NCBI RefSeq assembly: GCF_902635505.1
Contig: NC_045427.1
Location: 598,751,665-598,815,664 of the forward strand
Direction of reading: 5' to 3'
Length of the DNA: 64,000 bases
DNA from: Sarcophilus harrisii
Taxonomy: Eukaryota; Chordata; Mammalia; Dasyuromorphia; Dasyuridae
The notes beneath the pieces were generated by a model. The model saw only the letters and a program-made list of their open reading frames with translations. It had not been told where the DNA came from and searched no databases. Below, one piece after another: positions 31,986-44,352 of this stretch. The position numbers and the translations under genes are program-made. How positions within the stretch are numbered: position 1 is the stretch's first letter; each line of letters starts with the position of its first letter.

Positions 31986-33810
31986 GAAAATTTTATCATG
32001 TGGAAATTCCCTAGACCAATGAAATCATAGGTGGTAGTCCATATCCCATGGAAACATGATAGCAAAATTTGGGAATTATATAGGCTCTGATCCCTATTGG
32101 GAAAGACATGTCTTTACTTGTTGAGTTTTCCAAAAAGGCTAGATCTTTATAGAAGATAGCTTTGGAAAGGCATGTGAACATATAATTTCATAGATAATAC
32201 TTGAATTTTTCTCTCTCCCTTTGACTTTGTACACATGAGCATAATGCTAGGGAAGAGAAGAAATGAGTGAGAAAGTGAGAGGAAAAGCAAGAGCAAGAGA
32301 ACACTTTAGTGCTTCACTGGGCTTAAAACATTTTTTATTTCTTTGTACACATCCCTCATATTCTATTAACAGATACTGATCAGGGAAATATGGTACTATA
32401 CCCCTTCCAAATAGGACACTGAGGTAGTAAAAGTGCAACAAATCACTTAAACTTGAAAAGGACTAAGTGATCCTATCCTTTATATCTCCCAGTTACTGCA
32501 AGTCATTATGAATCCAAACAGGTGGCATTGGTTAATTTTCATTGAAATGTAGTGGAGTGAGACCTGTCCCAGAACTCACTCACTGGACTTCTCTCATTGA
32601 GGGATCCAGCAAACATCCCTCATCCCTCAACCTATATCACTTACACCAATGGCAAACTGTAGGAGTGCGGCTGATGTGATTATCTCAACCCCACCCCATC
32701 ATTTTTTTTTTTAACAGAAGCACCTTCAGAAGTTGCTACAAGAAAGTGGCTTATTTGTTTTCTAGATGGAATTAATGCATTTTCTCTTTGGATGTCTAGA
32801 GCATGATTTAGTTTTTGGAAAGAACAGAGAATTGAGAGGTATGAATCTAAGGAAGGAACCTTCAAATAAGAAACAGTTACTTTTGTTGGGGACTTTTTTT
32901 TTTTTTAAAGGAAGGGATCTGTCCATCAGCACCACTAATGAAATGTTTTGAGTCAATGATACAAATGAAAAGCCTCTGCAATGACATATCAATGTGACTC
33001 TTTTGACTCTTGATTTTGTGCTGAAATGGTTTAGGGAATTAGCCAGAAAAGAAAGAAACTAGTAGCTGATCTGAGATTTATGTGTAAATAATTTTCTCAT
33101 ATGCTATTTTTTATTTTACTATCATTGTACTAGTTATTGCCATGCAAGAGTGGGACTATTTTTCTATCATTCCTTATACATAGTTCCAATAGTTGATCTT
33201 TTTTCTTTCTTTTCATCTCCAAAGTTATGGATTATGTTCATTTTAAGTTGAATTCATCCCTATAAATATATTAGGGAATAGGGATGAACACACAGGTGAC
33301 TTGCCACACAGACTCAGCATGCCTGAAAGATGATCTAGACCTAGTTGTTCTGGTCTATGGTAGTTGTCCTGGACTTAGTATTAGGATAACAGGAAAGATA
33401 CAGGGAAATACTTCAATGTATAGAGATACAAATGGGGTTGAACTAGAGTTTCTTCTGCTTAAGGGACATGTTAGATCTGAGGGATTATTCCCCAGGTCCA
33501 AAGTTCAGCTTCTTGAGAGGGATATATAATTCACAAAGAAATTTTTTGCTTAGGTACTTGCTAGTGAAAGACTGCAAAGATTCTTCCTGCTAGCTCAGAT
33601 ATGGATATAGCATGAGCCTTGTAAATCAGTATGATAGATAGACTTCAGATGTCAGAGTTGAATCAAAGAAGGAAGATTCTATTACTTGCCCTTAACATTT
33701 CAAACCAGCTATTTATTAGATAAAGGAAGCAAAGTAGATAATATGCTATATCAGTCACATAATTTATTTTTCTGGGTCTCAGAACTTCTATATTTGGGGA
33801 TGTTTATATA
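31986..33810. other. Unassigned DNA
   Basis: No repeat family or host exon is recognised. Short T- and A-runs occur at 32700 and 32898. The open frames here are short and without known domains. Confidence 0.3.
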
Positions 33811-33842
33811 TAATATTAACATGAAATGTCATGTTAATATTA
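33811..33842. repeat. Perfect 14-bp hairpin
   Basis: The arms taatattaacatga (33811-33824) and tcatgttaatatta (33829-33842) are exact reverse complements with the loop aatg. The stem is AT-rich. Confidence 0.9.
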
Positions 33843-34959
33843 ATAGGAAGAAGGCAGACACATTTTACTATCAACTATCTTGGCCAAGGAAACAAAAAAA
33901 TAGTATATATGTGGGCTTTTTAAATGCACAAATGGACAATTTGAGTTGGTCCAAATTATACATGAGTTAAAGCACTAAGAAAGGTCCAATGAAGTTCAAA
34001 CTCTGAGGTATGGCTAATCATGGGAAAACATTAAAGCTTGTTTAACTAAGAGAAATTGAGCATCACATAAATTAGAACTCAATGTATTTGTAAATTGGGG
34101 GATCACATCTGAGATATACAAATATAGGAAGAAGCAGTTCCAGGGACATAATACAAGAAGTATGGGAAGATGCATGAATAATTAAAATTTTTTAGATATT
34201 ACAAGTTTCTTAAACTTCTGTGGCCAATGCTGTCTGAATCCTGTGGACCACAATACTCTGATGTATCCATTTGAATTAGACCATAGATCTCACTTCAAAA
34301 ATTCTTTTTACTCTTAGAGAAGAATTCGACAGGAGTTGCTGGTGAATTTTTTATAATGGGGGATATTTAGGGCTGGCCATCCTAAAACTCGGGGACTTGC
34401 TGCAATCTAGATATCCTTGCATCTGAATGGAGATGAACTGGCCTATCTAGATTGGGGTATGAAGAAATATTTCTTGGGAGAATTTCCCCTATGGCTTTAA
34501 TCTTGAGGAGAGAGTTAATAAGCAATAATAAGTATTGGAGAAAAGTCAGCAGAAAATTATATAAGTGTGGAATTGATTAAGAAAGACAATTTGTTCCCCC
34601 CTTGCCTTATGAAAATGAATGGATTTTTTTTTTTTGGCTTCTTGCCTAATACAAGGAAGTGGTTTGAAGGAAGAGACAGGGAAAACCTCAGTTATGAATA
34701 AACTCCTAATAGTTATGCATTGCATAGGAATAGTGACTAGACTAATAATTTTATTGGTATAAGGAACTCTCAGGTAAGTAAACTCTGTACCAATATAGAT
34801 CAGCAACTTCTCTTAAACTTACAGCCTTAAAGAATTGTGTAGAATACTACTGTTAAATTCATATAGAAATAGGGATCACTAACCTTACATATGGAACCCT
34901 CCTCATTGTTTGTGTGTTTGTGTGTGTGTGCATAAAAATGAAATGCAAAATAGAAAAAG
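33843..34959. other. Unassigned, with a short (GT)n
   Basis: A (GT)n run lies at about 34909-34931. Nothing else is recognised. Confidence 0.3.
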
Positions 34960-36880
34960 AAAAAAATTTTCATGTGCACAACAGAATATAGGAGAGGATT
35001 CAAAATTTTAAAAAATGCATTTCTGTTTCAAGAAAGTCTATAGACTAAATACTCCAGATTGTGTTCAGAGTTGTACATCTTTTCTTTGCTTCCTTGTAGA
35101 TTTTCTTTTATTTTCTGCCTTGAACTTTTTACCTTTTTTTTGCCCTCCCCCTAAAAAGGCTACAATTAAGCCTGAATACATACACATGTACACATACATA
35201 TATAAAGATACATATAATCATAAACATATATATGTATATATACATATGTACATTCATATACATCTATGTAAGAGTATTCTATGCAAGGTAACATCTTGCT
35301 TCATAAATCCAAATCTTTCCATATTTTTCTGTTTCCACTAACTCATAATTTCCCACACCACACCAATATTCCAATATTATATTGTTTAGTTATTTTAAAT
35401 ATTCTAAATTATTAATTAATATAATTTTCTCTTTGGACTAAATCTATTTTAGTTTTAACTTTCAGATCACTGATTACTACCCCTGCTTTTTAAAAACCTA
35501 ATAAATTCTATTCTTACTCTTTATTACAATGTTTTTGTGTATCTTTCATTTCCTATCCCTTTTGACTCTTCTACTTTACTTTTACATGTTGCCTTGCCTT
35601 CCTATTATTTAACCTATTCTCTCTCCAAGGATCCTTCTCTTATCTTCTACTCTCATCTTTTCCCTCCTTTTTTATCTCATTCTCACTAATTTATATACCT
35701 TATCCCATTCTAGCTAAATCACACAACTTTCTATACTTTCCCCTATTGTTATCCTATTCCCTCATTTTCTTATTTATAAATCTAGAAGATTTTTATTCTC
35801 TTTCAAATGTATATGTTATTCTCTCTTTAACCCAGATCTAATATGAGTAGAGTTCCTTCTGAAAATTCCTCCCTTATCCTTGTCCTCATCTCTATTACCT
35901 TACTCTTTTATTTTTTCTAAATTTAGAAGACTTTTATGCTCTCCGAAATATGTATATATTGTTTCCTTTTTGATTCATTCCCAATGAAAGTAGGGTTCCA
36001 GAATTACCAGCCTTCCTCTCCCATCTAATTCCTGTGTCATTTTTTTCCTCTCACACTCATTCATATAAGATTAATTTTTTTTTTACTTTTTTCCTATACA
36101 GTTCTTAATCTGTTCTCCAGATCTATTGTTTTTATGAGATGACTCACATTCCCTTCTATTTTCATTCTTTATATTTTGTTTTATTATTTCTTAGTCTCTT
36201 ACAATTTTTCTGGCTTTCTCCTGTCCATTTCTAACTTTCAAGGAGTCATGTTCTTTCTTAAGATTCTGGATCTCCCTTTCTAGTTGGTTGATTTCTTTTT
36301 ATAATCTTCTTGCTTTTCCTTGATTTTAAAAAATTTTCCCTCCATCTCTCTCATTTGATTTTTAAAGTCTTTTTTGAGTTCATCTATGAATTTTTTGAGC
36401 AGGTGACCATTAGATGTTACTCTTTGAGATTGGAGAGGCTTTAAAAAAAAACTTAAGTATTCTCTGAAGATGAGCCTTAGTCCTCCCTATTCAACTTTGT
36501 CTACTTTTTTGGTTAAAAATGTATAGCAGTTTGTTAGCGTTATCACCTCTATTCCTAGGGTATGGGGCATGGTGTCTCTGGCCTTAGGTCGTTATTCAGT
36601 TCTCCCCCTTTAACCTCCTGTAAGAACTCCAGCCTCCTGTAAGTACCCGGGCAGCAGCATCCTTGCCCCCAGCTTCTGCACTCCTCCAGTGTATGCGGTC
36701 TCCTTCTCACCCAGGGCCACATCTCCTTATCAGCAGGTATCAGTCTTCCCTGGCTCTGACCTCTGACTGAACACACTGTCTGGGAGGTGTAAGTTCCTGT
36801 GGCTGGGGCCAAGGCTACCCCCCAACTCAGCTAACCCCAGGACTCGCCTCTTGCTGTTTCAGGAGAACTAGCCTAGAGGT
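34960..36880 (-). mobile_element. Probable L1 5' half: 5' UTR, ORF1 coiled coil
   Basis: On the minus strand, from right to left, there is a GC-rich leader (36550-36870), then a coiled-coil frame near 36420-36180. The frame reads LKKFIDELKKDFKNQMREME and, after a frame change, KEINQLEREIQNLKKEHDSL. This heptad pattern is typical of the L1 ORF1 N-terminus. Near 35510-35420 a piece AGVVISDLKVKTKIDLVQRE resembles the L1 ORF2 endonuclease entry. The spacing of about 0.9 kb fits L1. The pyrimidine-rich middle includes a diverged tandem duplication of about 135 bp (near 35785 and 35920). Family assignment is tentative. Confidence 0.5.
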
Positions 36881-38014
36881 GTTTACATTTCACTCAAGAC
36901 AAACCTCCATCATGGGATTTTTCTTCCGACCTTTTCTGTCCCTAGAGATCCATAGCTCTGCTCCATCTGTTTTTTTTATTTTACCACTCAATATTTGTCC
37001 TGAAGTACTATTTTTGTCTTTTTTTTTTTTGTGGAGAAGATCTGGAGAGCTTGGGGTTTGGTTTTCTGTCCATTTCTATCACCTTCCCAGAATTTTCTCT
37101 CATTGTATATTGACTTAGAAAACTTTACATTAACATTATATGTGTTCTATTACATTTTAATTTATTTTGTTAAGTGTTGTTCAATTATATTTTAGTCAGG
37201 AGTATTGAAGGAAGCACATGACCTGTAGGCTTGAGTTTGACATCTCTGACTTAGAGTATTAAAAGGTTATGACTTGCCTCAAGTCACATGTATGGGACCA
37301 AAGCCCATGCAGTCTATAGCACTGCCTGTATATGCTTCAACACTTTTTCTTTTGGTTACTTTCAGTTTTATTTTTAAATTGCTTGCATTCACAAATTATT
37401 TCAACTGCAGGAAGAGTCCCTTGTAGTGGAATAAAGCAATTAAATAAAAATAATAGCATAATGATCTCATTTAAAGGGCATACAATATTTTACACTAGTA
37501 GCATACCATTACCTCTCTATTAAAAAGAATAACAGAAATCTATTTTCTTTTCTTTCAACCTTTTCCCCCCCAGAGTTCAATCTAAGAAAGACAAAAAAGT
37601 TAGATTGTATCTGTGGCTTTATTCCTCTTAAGAAAGCATATATACATATACACACACACAAGGGAGCACAGTTAGAACTGAGCTCAAGGTGGGCATAAAC
37701 AAAAATAAAAATCACAGAGAAGGAGGGTTGGAGTTGAATAGTGGTCTTATCAGGTCATCTCTGGGCTGAGATATTTTTTAGAACTGGGATTTGATAAGAA
37801 TCAGTCTGAGTTGATTATCTAGCATAGTGGGGGAAGTTCTGGGTTCAGTCTACCAGTACTACAAAGTACTTCTGATATACCCAGCTTAAGAAATGTCTAG
37901 TTTCATCTGATTCCCAAATCAGTTTAGCTTCTTGTGGATAGTAAAGGAGCTTAAGCAAATTAAGGTGATTAGTAAAGTCATTAACCATTCCATTTTCATA
38001 TTTCTAACATCTAT
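36881..38014. other. Unassigned
   Basis: A weak MIR-like tail may lie at 37250-37325. The (CA)n near 37650 is very short. I see no gene. Confidence 0.3.
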
Positions 38015-38310
38015 TCCTTTTAAAAATAAAAAATTGATGTATTGTAACAAATATGCATAATTAAACAAAATGAAATCCACTAATGGCTTTATGCAAAAAT
38101 AAATCTCATTCTGGATCCTAAATTCATCACCTCTCTATAATAGATAATGTGTTTCATCTTTGTCCTCTGGAATCATGAATGACATTGTATTGATTATAAT
38201 TCTTATAATTTTTTGAGGTTGGTTGGTTTTTATAATGTCTTTACCATTGAATAAATTGTTCTCCTGATTCTGCTTATTTCACTCTGCATCAATTCATAAT
38301 TGTCTTGAAA
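38015..38310 (-). mobile_element. L1 3' end fragment
   Basis: It contains aacaaatatgcataattaaa, aaataaatctcattctggat and a part with tgcttatttcactctgcatc, matching the L1 ends at 17839 and 27596. Confidence 0.65.
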
Positions 38311-38504
38311 TCAGAACATATGAAGAGTTTGAGAGAAATATAGTTGATTCAAAGGAAAGCAAGGAAAAGGGGAATTTAAGAGGGAGGGCAAGTTCAGGGA
38401 TGGATTAGTCATGAACAAAACAAATTTTCAGTTTGTAAACAGGGAAAGTGAAGAAAAGTTTAAAAAAAGAAAAAAATGAGATAACTTCACATTTTTTTTT
38501 TTAC

Positions 38505-39480
38505 AGAATCATAAAATTTCAGTTAGAAGGGCCCTGAGAAGTAATTTTATACAGTCTTTATCCAAATAATTAGTTGCACCTGCAATATATTTGAAGACTG
38601 ACTAGCTTCCCTTTCGAGGCTTTAGGTTGTGAAAGAACTTATCTCATTTTCATATATCTGTGAAAGAATTTGACCTTTATATTGAGTGGAAATCTATTTC
38701 CCTGTGACTTGCATCAAGTGACCCTAATTCTGCCTTCTAGAGCTAATCCTTCCTCCAAGTGACAACTCTTCAAATATGTCAGGGAAGCTATCAGGTCTTC
38801 CCCAAGTTTTTTCTTTTCCAGTTTAAACATACTTGTATTTCTTTTGAGGATCTCTAGATATTATTCAATTTTTAATCACTGGAAAATATCAGTAAAGAAA
38901 ATAGTCACTATTTAAGGATTTTACATTCTAATGAGAAAAACAACTCAAATAAGGAAGTTAGAAAAAAGGGCATTGTGTTGATTGCAGTTTCTCACCATCT
39001 TGGCTACTATCCTTCTCCGACATGTCCTTTTAAAAGAAGCATCACTTAGAGCTGAAAATAATACTTTGGATGTGGTCTGTCAGATATAGTAAAACTTTTA
39101 AATTTATTTTTCTGGATTTTATATATATGCTTTTCTATGGAAATAGAATCACATTAGCTATTTTGGTTGCCTCACTGTACTGCAGATACATATTGAGTTT
39201 CTAATCCATGAAAGTCCCCAGTTTTTCATGCAAACTTTTATTTACTTCACCTAAATAGTCCTATATAACTGTGTATTTGATGCTTGAATCCAAGTGTCTT
39301 TTTTAAAACTCATATTTTGAACCTTGTGCAATACTTTCTATTTATCCTTATTAAATCTCATATTTTATCTTCAGCTCTTCTTCCAACTTTTAATCCAATA
39401 TATTAACTCTCCCTTCTAACTTTGTGCCATTGTAAATTTGATAAGCATATCACTTTTGCTTTTATCTAAGTTACTTTTTT
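38505..39480 (-). mobile_element. CR1/L3 LINE, 3' part
   Basis: It opens with cagaatcataaaatttcagt and tagaagggccctgagaagta, the reversed CR1 3' end. It continues with cttcctccaagtgacaactc, tcaggtcttccccaagtttt, ctttggatgtggtctgtcag and tgtgccattgtaaatttgat in the expected order. The copy continues at about 40060 after an interruption. Confidence 0.65.
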
Positions 39481-40059
39481 TTTAACACAAAATTTGAACT
39501 AACTTTATTTTCTTTCATCATAACATGTCATCTTTGAACTTCAAAGTAACCAAATAGAACCAAATGACAAATGACAAAACCAAGATATCAGAAATCTAGT
39601 CTATTTATATTTTTGTTTTATGAAAATGTTACATTTTTGTTGATTATAAAAATACCATGCTCAGGGTCAAAAATGAGTTTTTTAATTGAAAAAAATGCCC
39701 CATAGAACCCCCAAATATTTTACATTTTAGGAAGGAAAACTAGTAGTAACATTCTCATTGAAGGTTGCAAATTACATTTTTCTTCATAAAAGGTATATAG
39801 TATTCCGAACATACTTATAAAAGCAGTGATGTAAATTATAATTAAAAAAATAGATATGTGGGGACAGATTGTGTTAGAAAGCACTTAGCCTCTTCTCAAA
39901 GTACTTTCCTACAAGGGCTACAGAGCATTCCACATCTTCCTCCTCTAGCTGCCTGGAGCCCATAAGGCCATGTGTCCTAAATATATCTGCTAGGTATGAG
40001 CATGTGTCATTGGACAGATTTGTCACAATTTTTAAATGAAACAAGGAGTATCTAAGAAG
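39481..40059. other. Interrupting unassigned segment
   Basis: This AT-rich piece begins with a T-run and lies between two parts of one CR1/L3 copy. It may be an unnamed insertion or a decayed middle part. Confidence 0.3.
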
Positions 40060-40450
40060 TCAGAGTGTTTCATCTAATGTTAAAACATTCAAGGCAGGGA
40101 CTTGATCCAAGTTATTGATGAAAACATCGAATAAAATGGTCCAGAGGAAGATCAAGACTCTCCACATCATATACTAGGATTTCTTAAAAGACTGTCAAAT
40201 GTCTTGCTAAAATTTGGCTGTATTACGTCTACAGAAATTCCCATCCTACAATAGAGCAACAATATAAAAATAAATGGTGTTGGCCAGCAATTACTTGTTT
40301 TTAATGTTTTTAATTTAAGTGTTAAACTTAAAAGTGCTAAAGTGTAACTTGTTTTTAATTCAATCAATGTCCTCTGAATAATAATTTCTTTCCTTTATAA
40401 ACATTTGAGAACCACCCTTTAAATAATATATTCTAGAAATTTATGAGAAG
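40060..40450 (-). mobile_element. CR1/L3 LINE, RT-proximal part
   Basis: Text ccaagttattgatgaaaaca, aaatggtccagaggaagatc, atgtcttgctaaaatttggc and attacgtctacagaaattcc follows the reverse complement of CR1/L3 further upstream in its ORF. Confidence 0.6.
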
Positions 40451-40539
40451 GTTAGATTCATGAGCCAATAGGTTTTTAAGAAAAGGTGATTCCATGTGAG
40501 TGAAAGGTAGTTTGCATTTAGAAATTCCTTTCCATCTTG

Positions 40540-40870
40540 CAGTTCTTTCTTCCATCCCCCTCTTCCCTCTGCCTTCCACTTACATCTCTCCAGAGCTGAA
40601 TAATGAGATATTCTACAGCTGCATTTCCAAGCACAGTTATTAAACAGCTGGAGAAAATGAGCCTGGCATGGCAGGCAGTGTAACACCAGATTATTGCAGA
40701 ACAAGGAAGCGAGGAAATAGGTTTGCTTTGATGGGAAAATAACCTATTTTTACTGGAGAGCTTTACCCCCTCAAACCAGGAACCAGTGGCACATCAGCAA
40801 TGTGTTAGAAGGAGCCTGCAGTCATTTTGGGGACTGTGTACTAGAAGGTGGTAATTTGTATCTTGGAGCT
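40540..40870. promoter_or_regulatory. Candidate conserved noncoding element
   Basis: This is a repeat-free, more GC-balanced segment with an E-box CAGCTG at 40645-40650, a MEF2-like CTATTTTTAC at 40744-40753, and a TCF-like CTTTGATG just before it. No coding frame is supported. Called from texture only. Confidence 0.25.
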
Positions 40871-42289
40871 GTTACCCTCTTTCTAAATGAATCAGAGGCC
40901 CAAGGTTGTGAAAGTTATCAGAAAAATTTACTAACTAGTGTGTGGCTAGTTTTCTAATGTTTGTCTTTATTTGACTTGTGATGGAAGAGATAGAAAGAAA
41001 TGGAAACAACACAACCTGCCATATTTCACTCACTAATAAGGAGACCAGAAAAAGTTCCACTTGTCATAAAATGTCATTAGATAATCCTTCTGATTCACAT
41101 AGAAGACCACATGTTTTACCATGATTAGGACAGTGGAGTTTAAACTCTTTCACTGGAGTCCTTTGGTCTTCTCTTTGGTTTTTTAAATTGTACATGAGGT
41201 TAATATTTCACAGTTTTGAATGGTCAGAAGAGCTGGAGATTGAACTCATTTTGCATAAAGGTCCCTAGTTTCCAGGCTGCTTTCTTTTAGGTCTACTCTC
41301 ATTTTTTCTCTGACTATCTTCAGGCACCAGAGACAAAAAAATTCAGTTTCTATTATAGTTAATTTTCCCAGGGGAGGGTGAGGGTGAAAGGATTTTTGTT
41401 TAAATTTGTTTTCTCAGTCAGTTTAATGCAGCTAACTGGAAGAACAAACAGACTAGATCTCTTCTTAGCCAGTGGGTGTCACTGTTGACCAATAGGAAGG
41501 AAAACTTATGGAGGAAGAAGGCAATCCAAAGAAAAAAAGTGAGGAAAAAAATTATATTTTCCCTTACTCTAAGATGCTACACTTTGACAGTGGTTGTTGG
41601 TAGCCAGGGCATAAAACTCCAGAAGACTGGGTATGGTGGAAGTCCTATTAGACAATCTAGATGCAAGATCTTTCTACCTTCTTGCCAATATGTTTTCTCA
41701 TCATAGCTATTACTATAGACACCAAGTAAAAGAGACAGGTTTGGATTCCTAGCCTACTTGCATCTCCACCTTCAGTCCCAGTCTGCCAACGGTTTCTTCA
41801 GAACTGTGTAGCTCAGGACTTATTGAAAGAGAAAAAGTCATTATAGGATTTGATTCTCTAAGAAACTCACCCCATCACAGTGCTTGATGATTTGGTTCTT
41901 TGTTCCCAGTGTGAATTCTGAATGTTCTTTTGAGGAATAGAAGAAATTGGGACTTAAGAAGTGGTCTGGGGCAAAAGTTGGCTTGCAGGTTAGTTGGTTA
42001 CTATAATATGAGATATGTTAGGTGATCCCACTCTTGTCTACCACTAGAGAGATCAAAAACAAGTTGGAACGACATGATGAGGTAGAAGCAGCAGGGAATA
42101 GTAGAATGATTATATCAATATTTGAATTCCAGTGTCTGAAATCTTCATTAATTAAAAAAATTTATTGCCATTTACTAAAGACCAACAACCAGATCTGTAT
42201 AGTTATTGATGCTAATTTTTTTTGGAGTCATGCTTTCCAACTTCCTTCAAATAATCTTCATATAGCATGAATTTTAGTTCATTTATCAT
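40871..42289. other. Unassigned DNA
   Basis: I recognise no gene or repeat. Short open frames at 41476-41706 and 42022-42270 lack known domains. Confidence 0.3.
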
Positions 42290-42520
42290 TATCATTGACC
42301 AGCTTTTTTCCTTCAGTTTATGAATACTTTTCTTTAAATGTAGTGCCCAAATTTGAACACAATATTCCAGATGTGATCTGTTCAGGGAAGAAGTAGTTTG
42401 TCCTTATTCCTGGAAGCTCTGTCTCTCTTAATGTAGATTAATGTCTGCCATGGTATATTGCTGACTCACATTGAGTTTACTGTTCACCAGTGACCTCCTA
42501 TTATTTTCAGAATAATTGCT
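42290..42520 (-). mobile_element. CR1/L3 fragment
   Basis: The strings gtagtgcccaaatttgaaca, caatattccagatgtgatct and gactcacattgagtttactg are the reverse-complement CR1/L3 segment that in birds reads as an antisense ccagagctgg region. Confidence 0.6.
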
Positions 42521-43420
42521 GTCTGAAAGTTGAAAGGATGCATTCCTTTAAATTTAAAAGGAGCCTGAATTCCAAGAATGATAACTGAGGTAGACACAAA
42601 GTTTAAAAGAGTTTAACTTAAGTCCTGAGGTTTTCCTGGCTGGATGGACATAGCTATACTTTTGTTAAAAAAATGATCTAAAATACCTCCTTCAATTATG
42701 CATTTAAAGAACTCCAAGACCTTTGCAGAGAAATTATACCAGGTTCAGTTTTTTTTTTAAGAAAATCACCATATGGCAGCACCTCAGTTACCAGCAGTAG
42801 GTGGTATATGACCCGTAGCCCAAGAAAGGACACCAGAACCTTGCAGCAAAGTGGGAAGGAGATGTATAAGAAGCACACAGACCTGAAATGTTTCCCAGCA
42901 GATATGATCCTTGGGCATGTAAAGAATATAGTAGCCTCTCTGACCCACAAGATGAAAAAACTCTGGGAAGCTCAAAAATCCTGACAAGGAAGCTGAATCA
43001 GTCTGAGTAAGTACTTTGGTCCAGTAATATTGGTCCAAAGCATCTTTTCTCATTAACAGAGAGTCTGAATATTAACTACCTTTCGATTCCCTTGGGGCAT
43101 TCCTTCTATATTCGCCAGAATTAGGACCATTCTCATATCTTGTCATGTTATCTGCAAACAATTCTCAATAAGAATTCTCAATAAGCCCACCAGACATTAC
43201 TGGTTTGAGGAGAAAGTGCTCCATTTCCTCCAAAGTCTAAGCAGGATGCCCAACTGGGCTTCAATTGGGTGCCCAATTTCCTCTGGGTGTTTGGTCAGCT
43301 TGTTTCCATCATTCTCCTTGACTGCCTTCCAATAAAGCTGACTCTACAGCTTAGTTATAAACTCCACATTTCCTTGTACTAGACTTTGATATTCTCCAAA
43401 TCTTCTTGAATTTGTTATAA
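42521..43420. other. Unassigned, coding-like patches
   Basis: A plus-strand frame open from about 42751 to a stop at 42982-42984 reads RWYMTRSPRKDTRTLQQSGK, then EMYKKHTDLKCFPADMIL and GHVKNIVASLTHKMKKLWEA. A pyrimidine run plus AG precedes it, and a GTAAGTA donor-like site lies at 43007. The minus strand is also open in two frames here. I recognise no protein; it may be an exon remnant, an old pseudogene or chance. Confidence 0.25.
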
Positions 43421-44163
43421 GATAGAGTGCTAGTTGCTCTGCATATGTGCCCTCTTCCATTCATGTTCCCTGGTAACTTGTTATTCCTTTATGCAATTTC
43501 TTTCTTCCACATGCATTATGAGATTTTGTGTATACATATATATGCAGAGCAGTGGGATACTCTTTATTGTTATTTTTTATATTGTTTAAATGCCTTTAGC
43601 TTTGAATTAATGTGTTCCTTATCTAGTATGATTCAAAAAACACACTTTAGGCAGGGATTTGAGAATTATTGTTTTGAATAGATACTAAACAAAAACATGC
43701 TTTGAACTGGGATGACTTTCAAGGGGTCTGTATTTAGGGTTGGGGGGAGCTTACACCTCTGGAGATTTTTAGATTGTTATGAATCTTCTGAAATTCCTAT
43801 AGGATTTGATAAAAATCAATTTGACTTCTTTTGCAATCAAGAGTGTCTAGAAGACCTTATCATCTTTACAGAATATCTTTTCTACCTGTACTCTGGGATA
43901 TCTTTCATGACAGTGTTGAACACCTTTGTCAAGCATATGTCTTCTTATATTTTCTTTTGCTTGAAATTGATAGAGGCTCACTGCACAAAGCTATCCCCAT
44001 GGTTCCATTTATTAAGAAATCTCGTACAACCTTAACATATTCATAAGAAATATTTTGTTAGGAGAAAGCATATAAGGGAGCATTTTTATTGATGATGAAA
44101 TATATAAAAATGGACTCCATGAGTTTTTATTATTATTTAGTGAACAGTAGTATTTACATTTAA
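43421..44163. other. Unassigned
   Basis: The plus frame at 43712-44035 is open for 107 codons without a known domain. The text around 43850-44030 feels repetitive, but I cannot name it. Confidence 0.3.
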
Positions 44164-44352
44164 TAGGGGTCCTCAAACTATGACCTGCGGGCCAGATGAG
44201 GCAATGGAGGATGATTATCCCCCTCACCCAGGGCTTTGAGGTTTCTTTATTTAAAGGCCCACAAAAAGTTTTTGTTTTTACTATAGTCTGTCTCTCCAAT
44301 AGTCTGAGGGACAGTGAACTGGCCCCCTATTTAAAAAGTTTGAGGACCCCTG
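44164..44352. mobile_element. hAT-type MITE
   Basis: A 189-bp element with 16-bp terminal inverted repeats: taggggtcctcaaact at 44164-44179 and agtttgaggacccctg at 44337-44352, matching except at the outermost base. The interior has cctgcgggccagatgaggca and gacagtgaactggcccccta, text I associate with Charlie/OposCharlie-like hAT families in marsupials. No transposase is present. I see no clear 8-bp target duplication. Confidence 0.85.

Noticed and set aside
33791-33860. microRNA precursor at the 14-bp hairpin
   Set aside because: The stem is too short and too AT-rich, with a 4-base loop and no pairing beyond 14 bp.
35015-35341. 108-codon frame with Tyr/His/Ile-rich tail
   Set aside because: The tail is a (TACATA)n-like low-complexity run next to the L1 part; there is no domain.
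43712-44035. 107-codon plus frame as a host exon
   Set aside because: The sequence feels repetitive, the minus strand is partly open as well, and no domain is recognisable.
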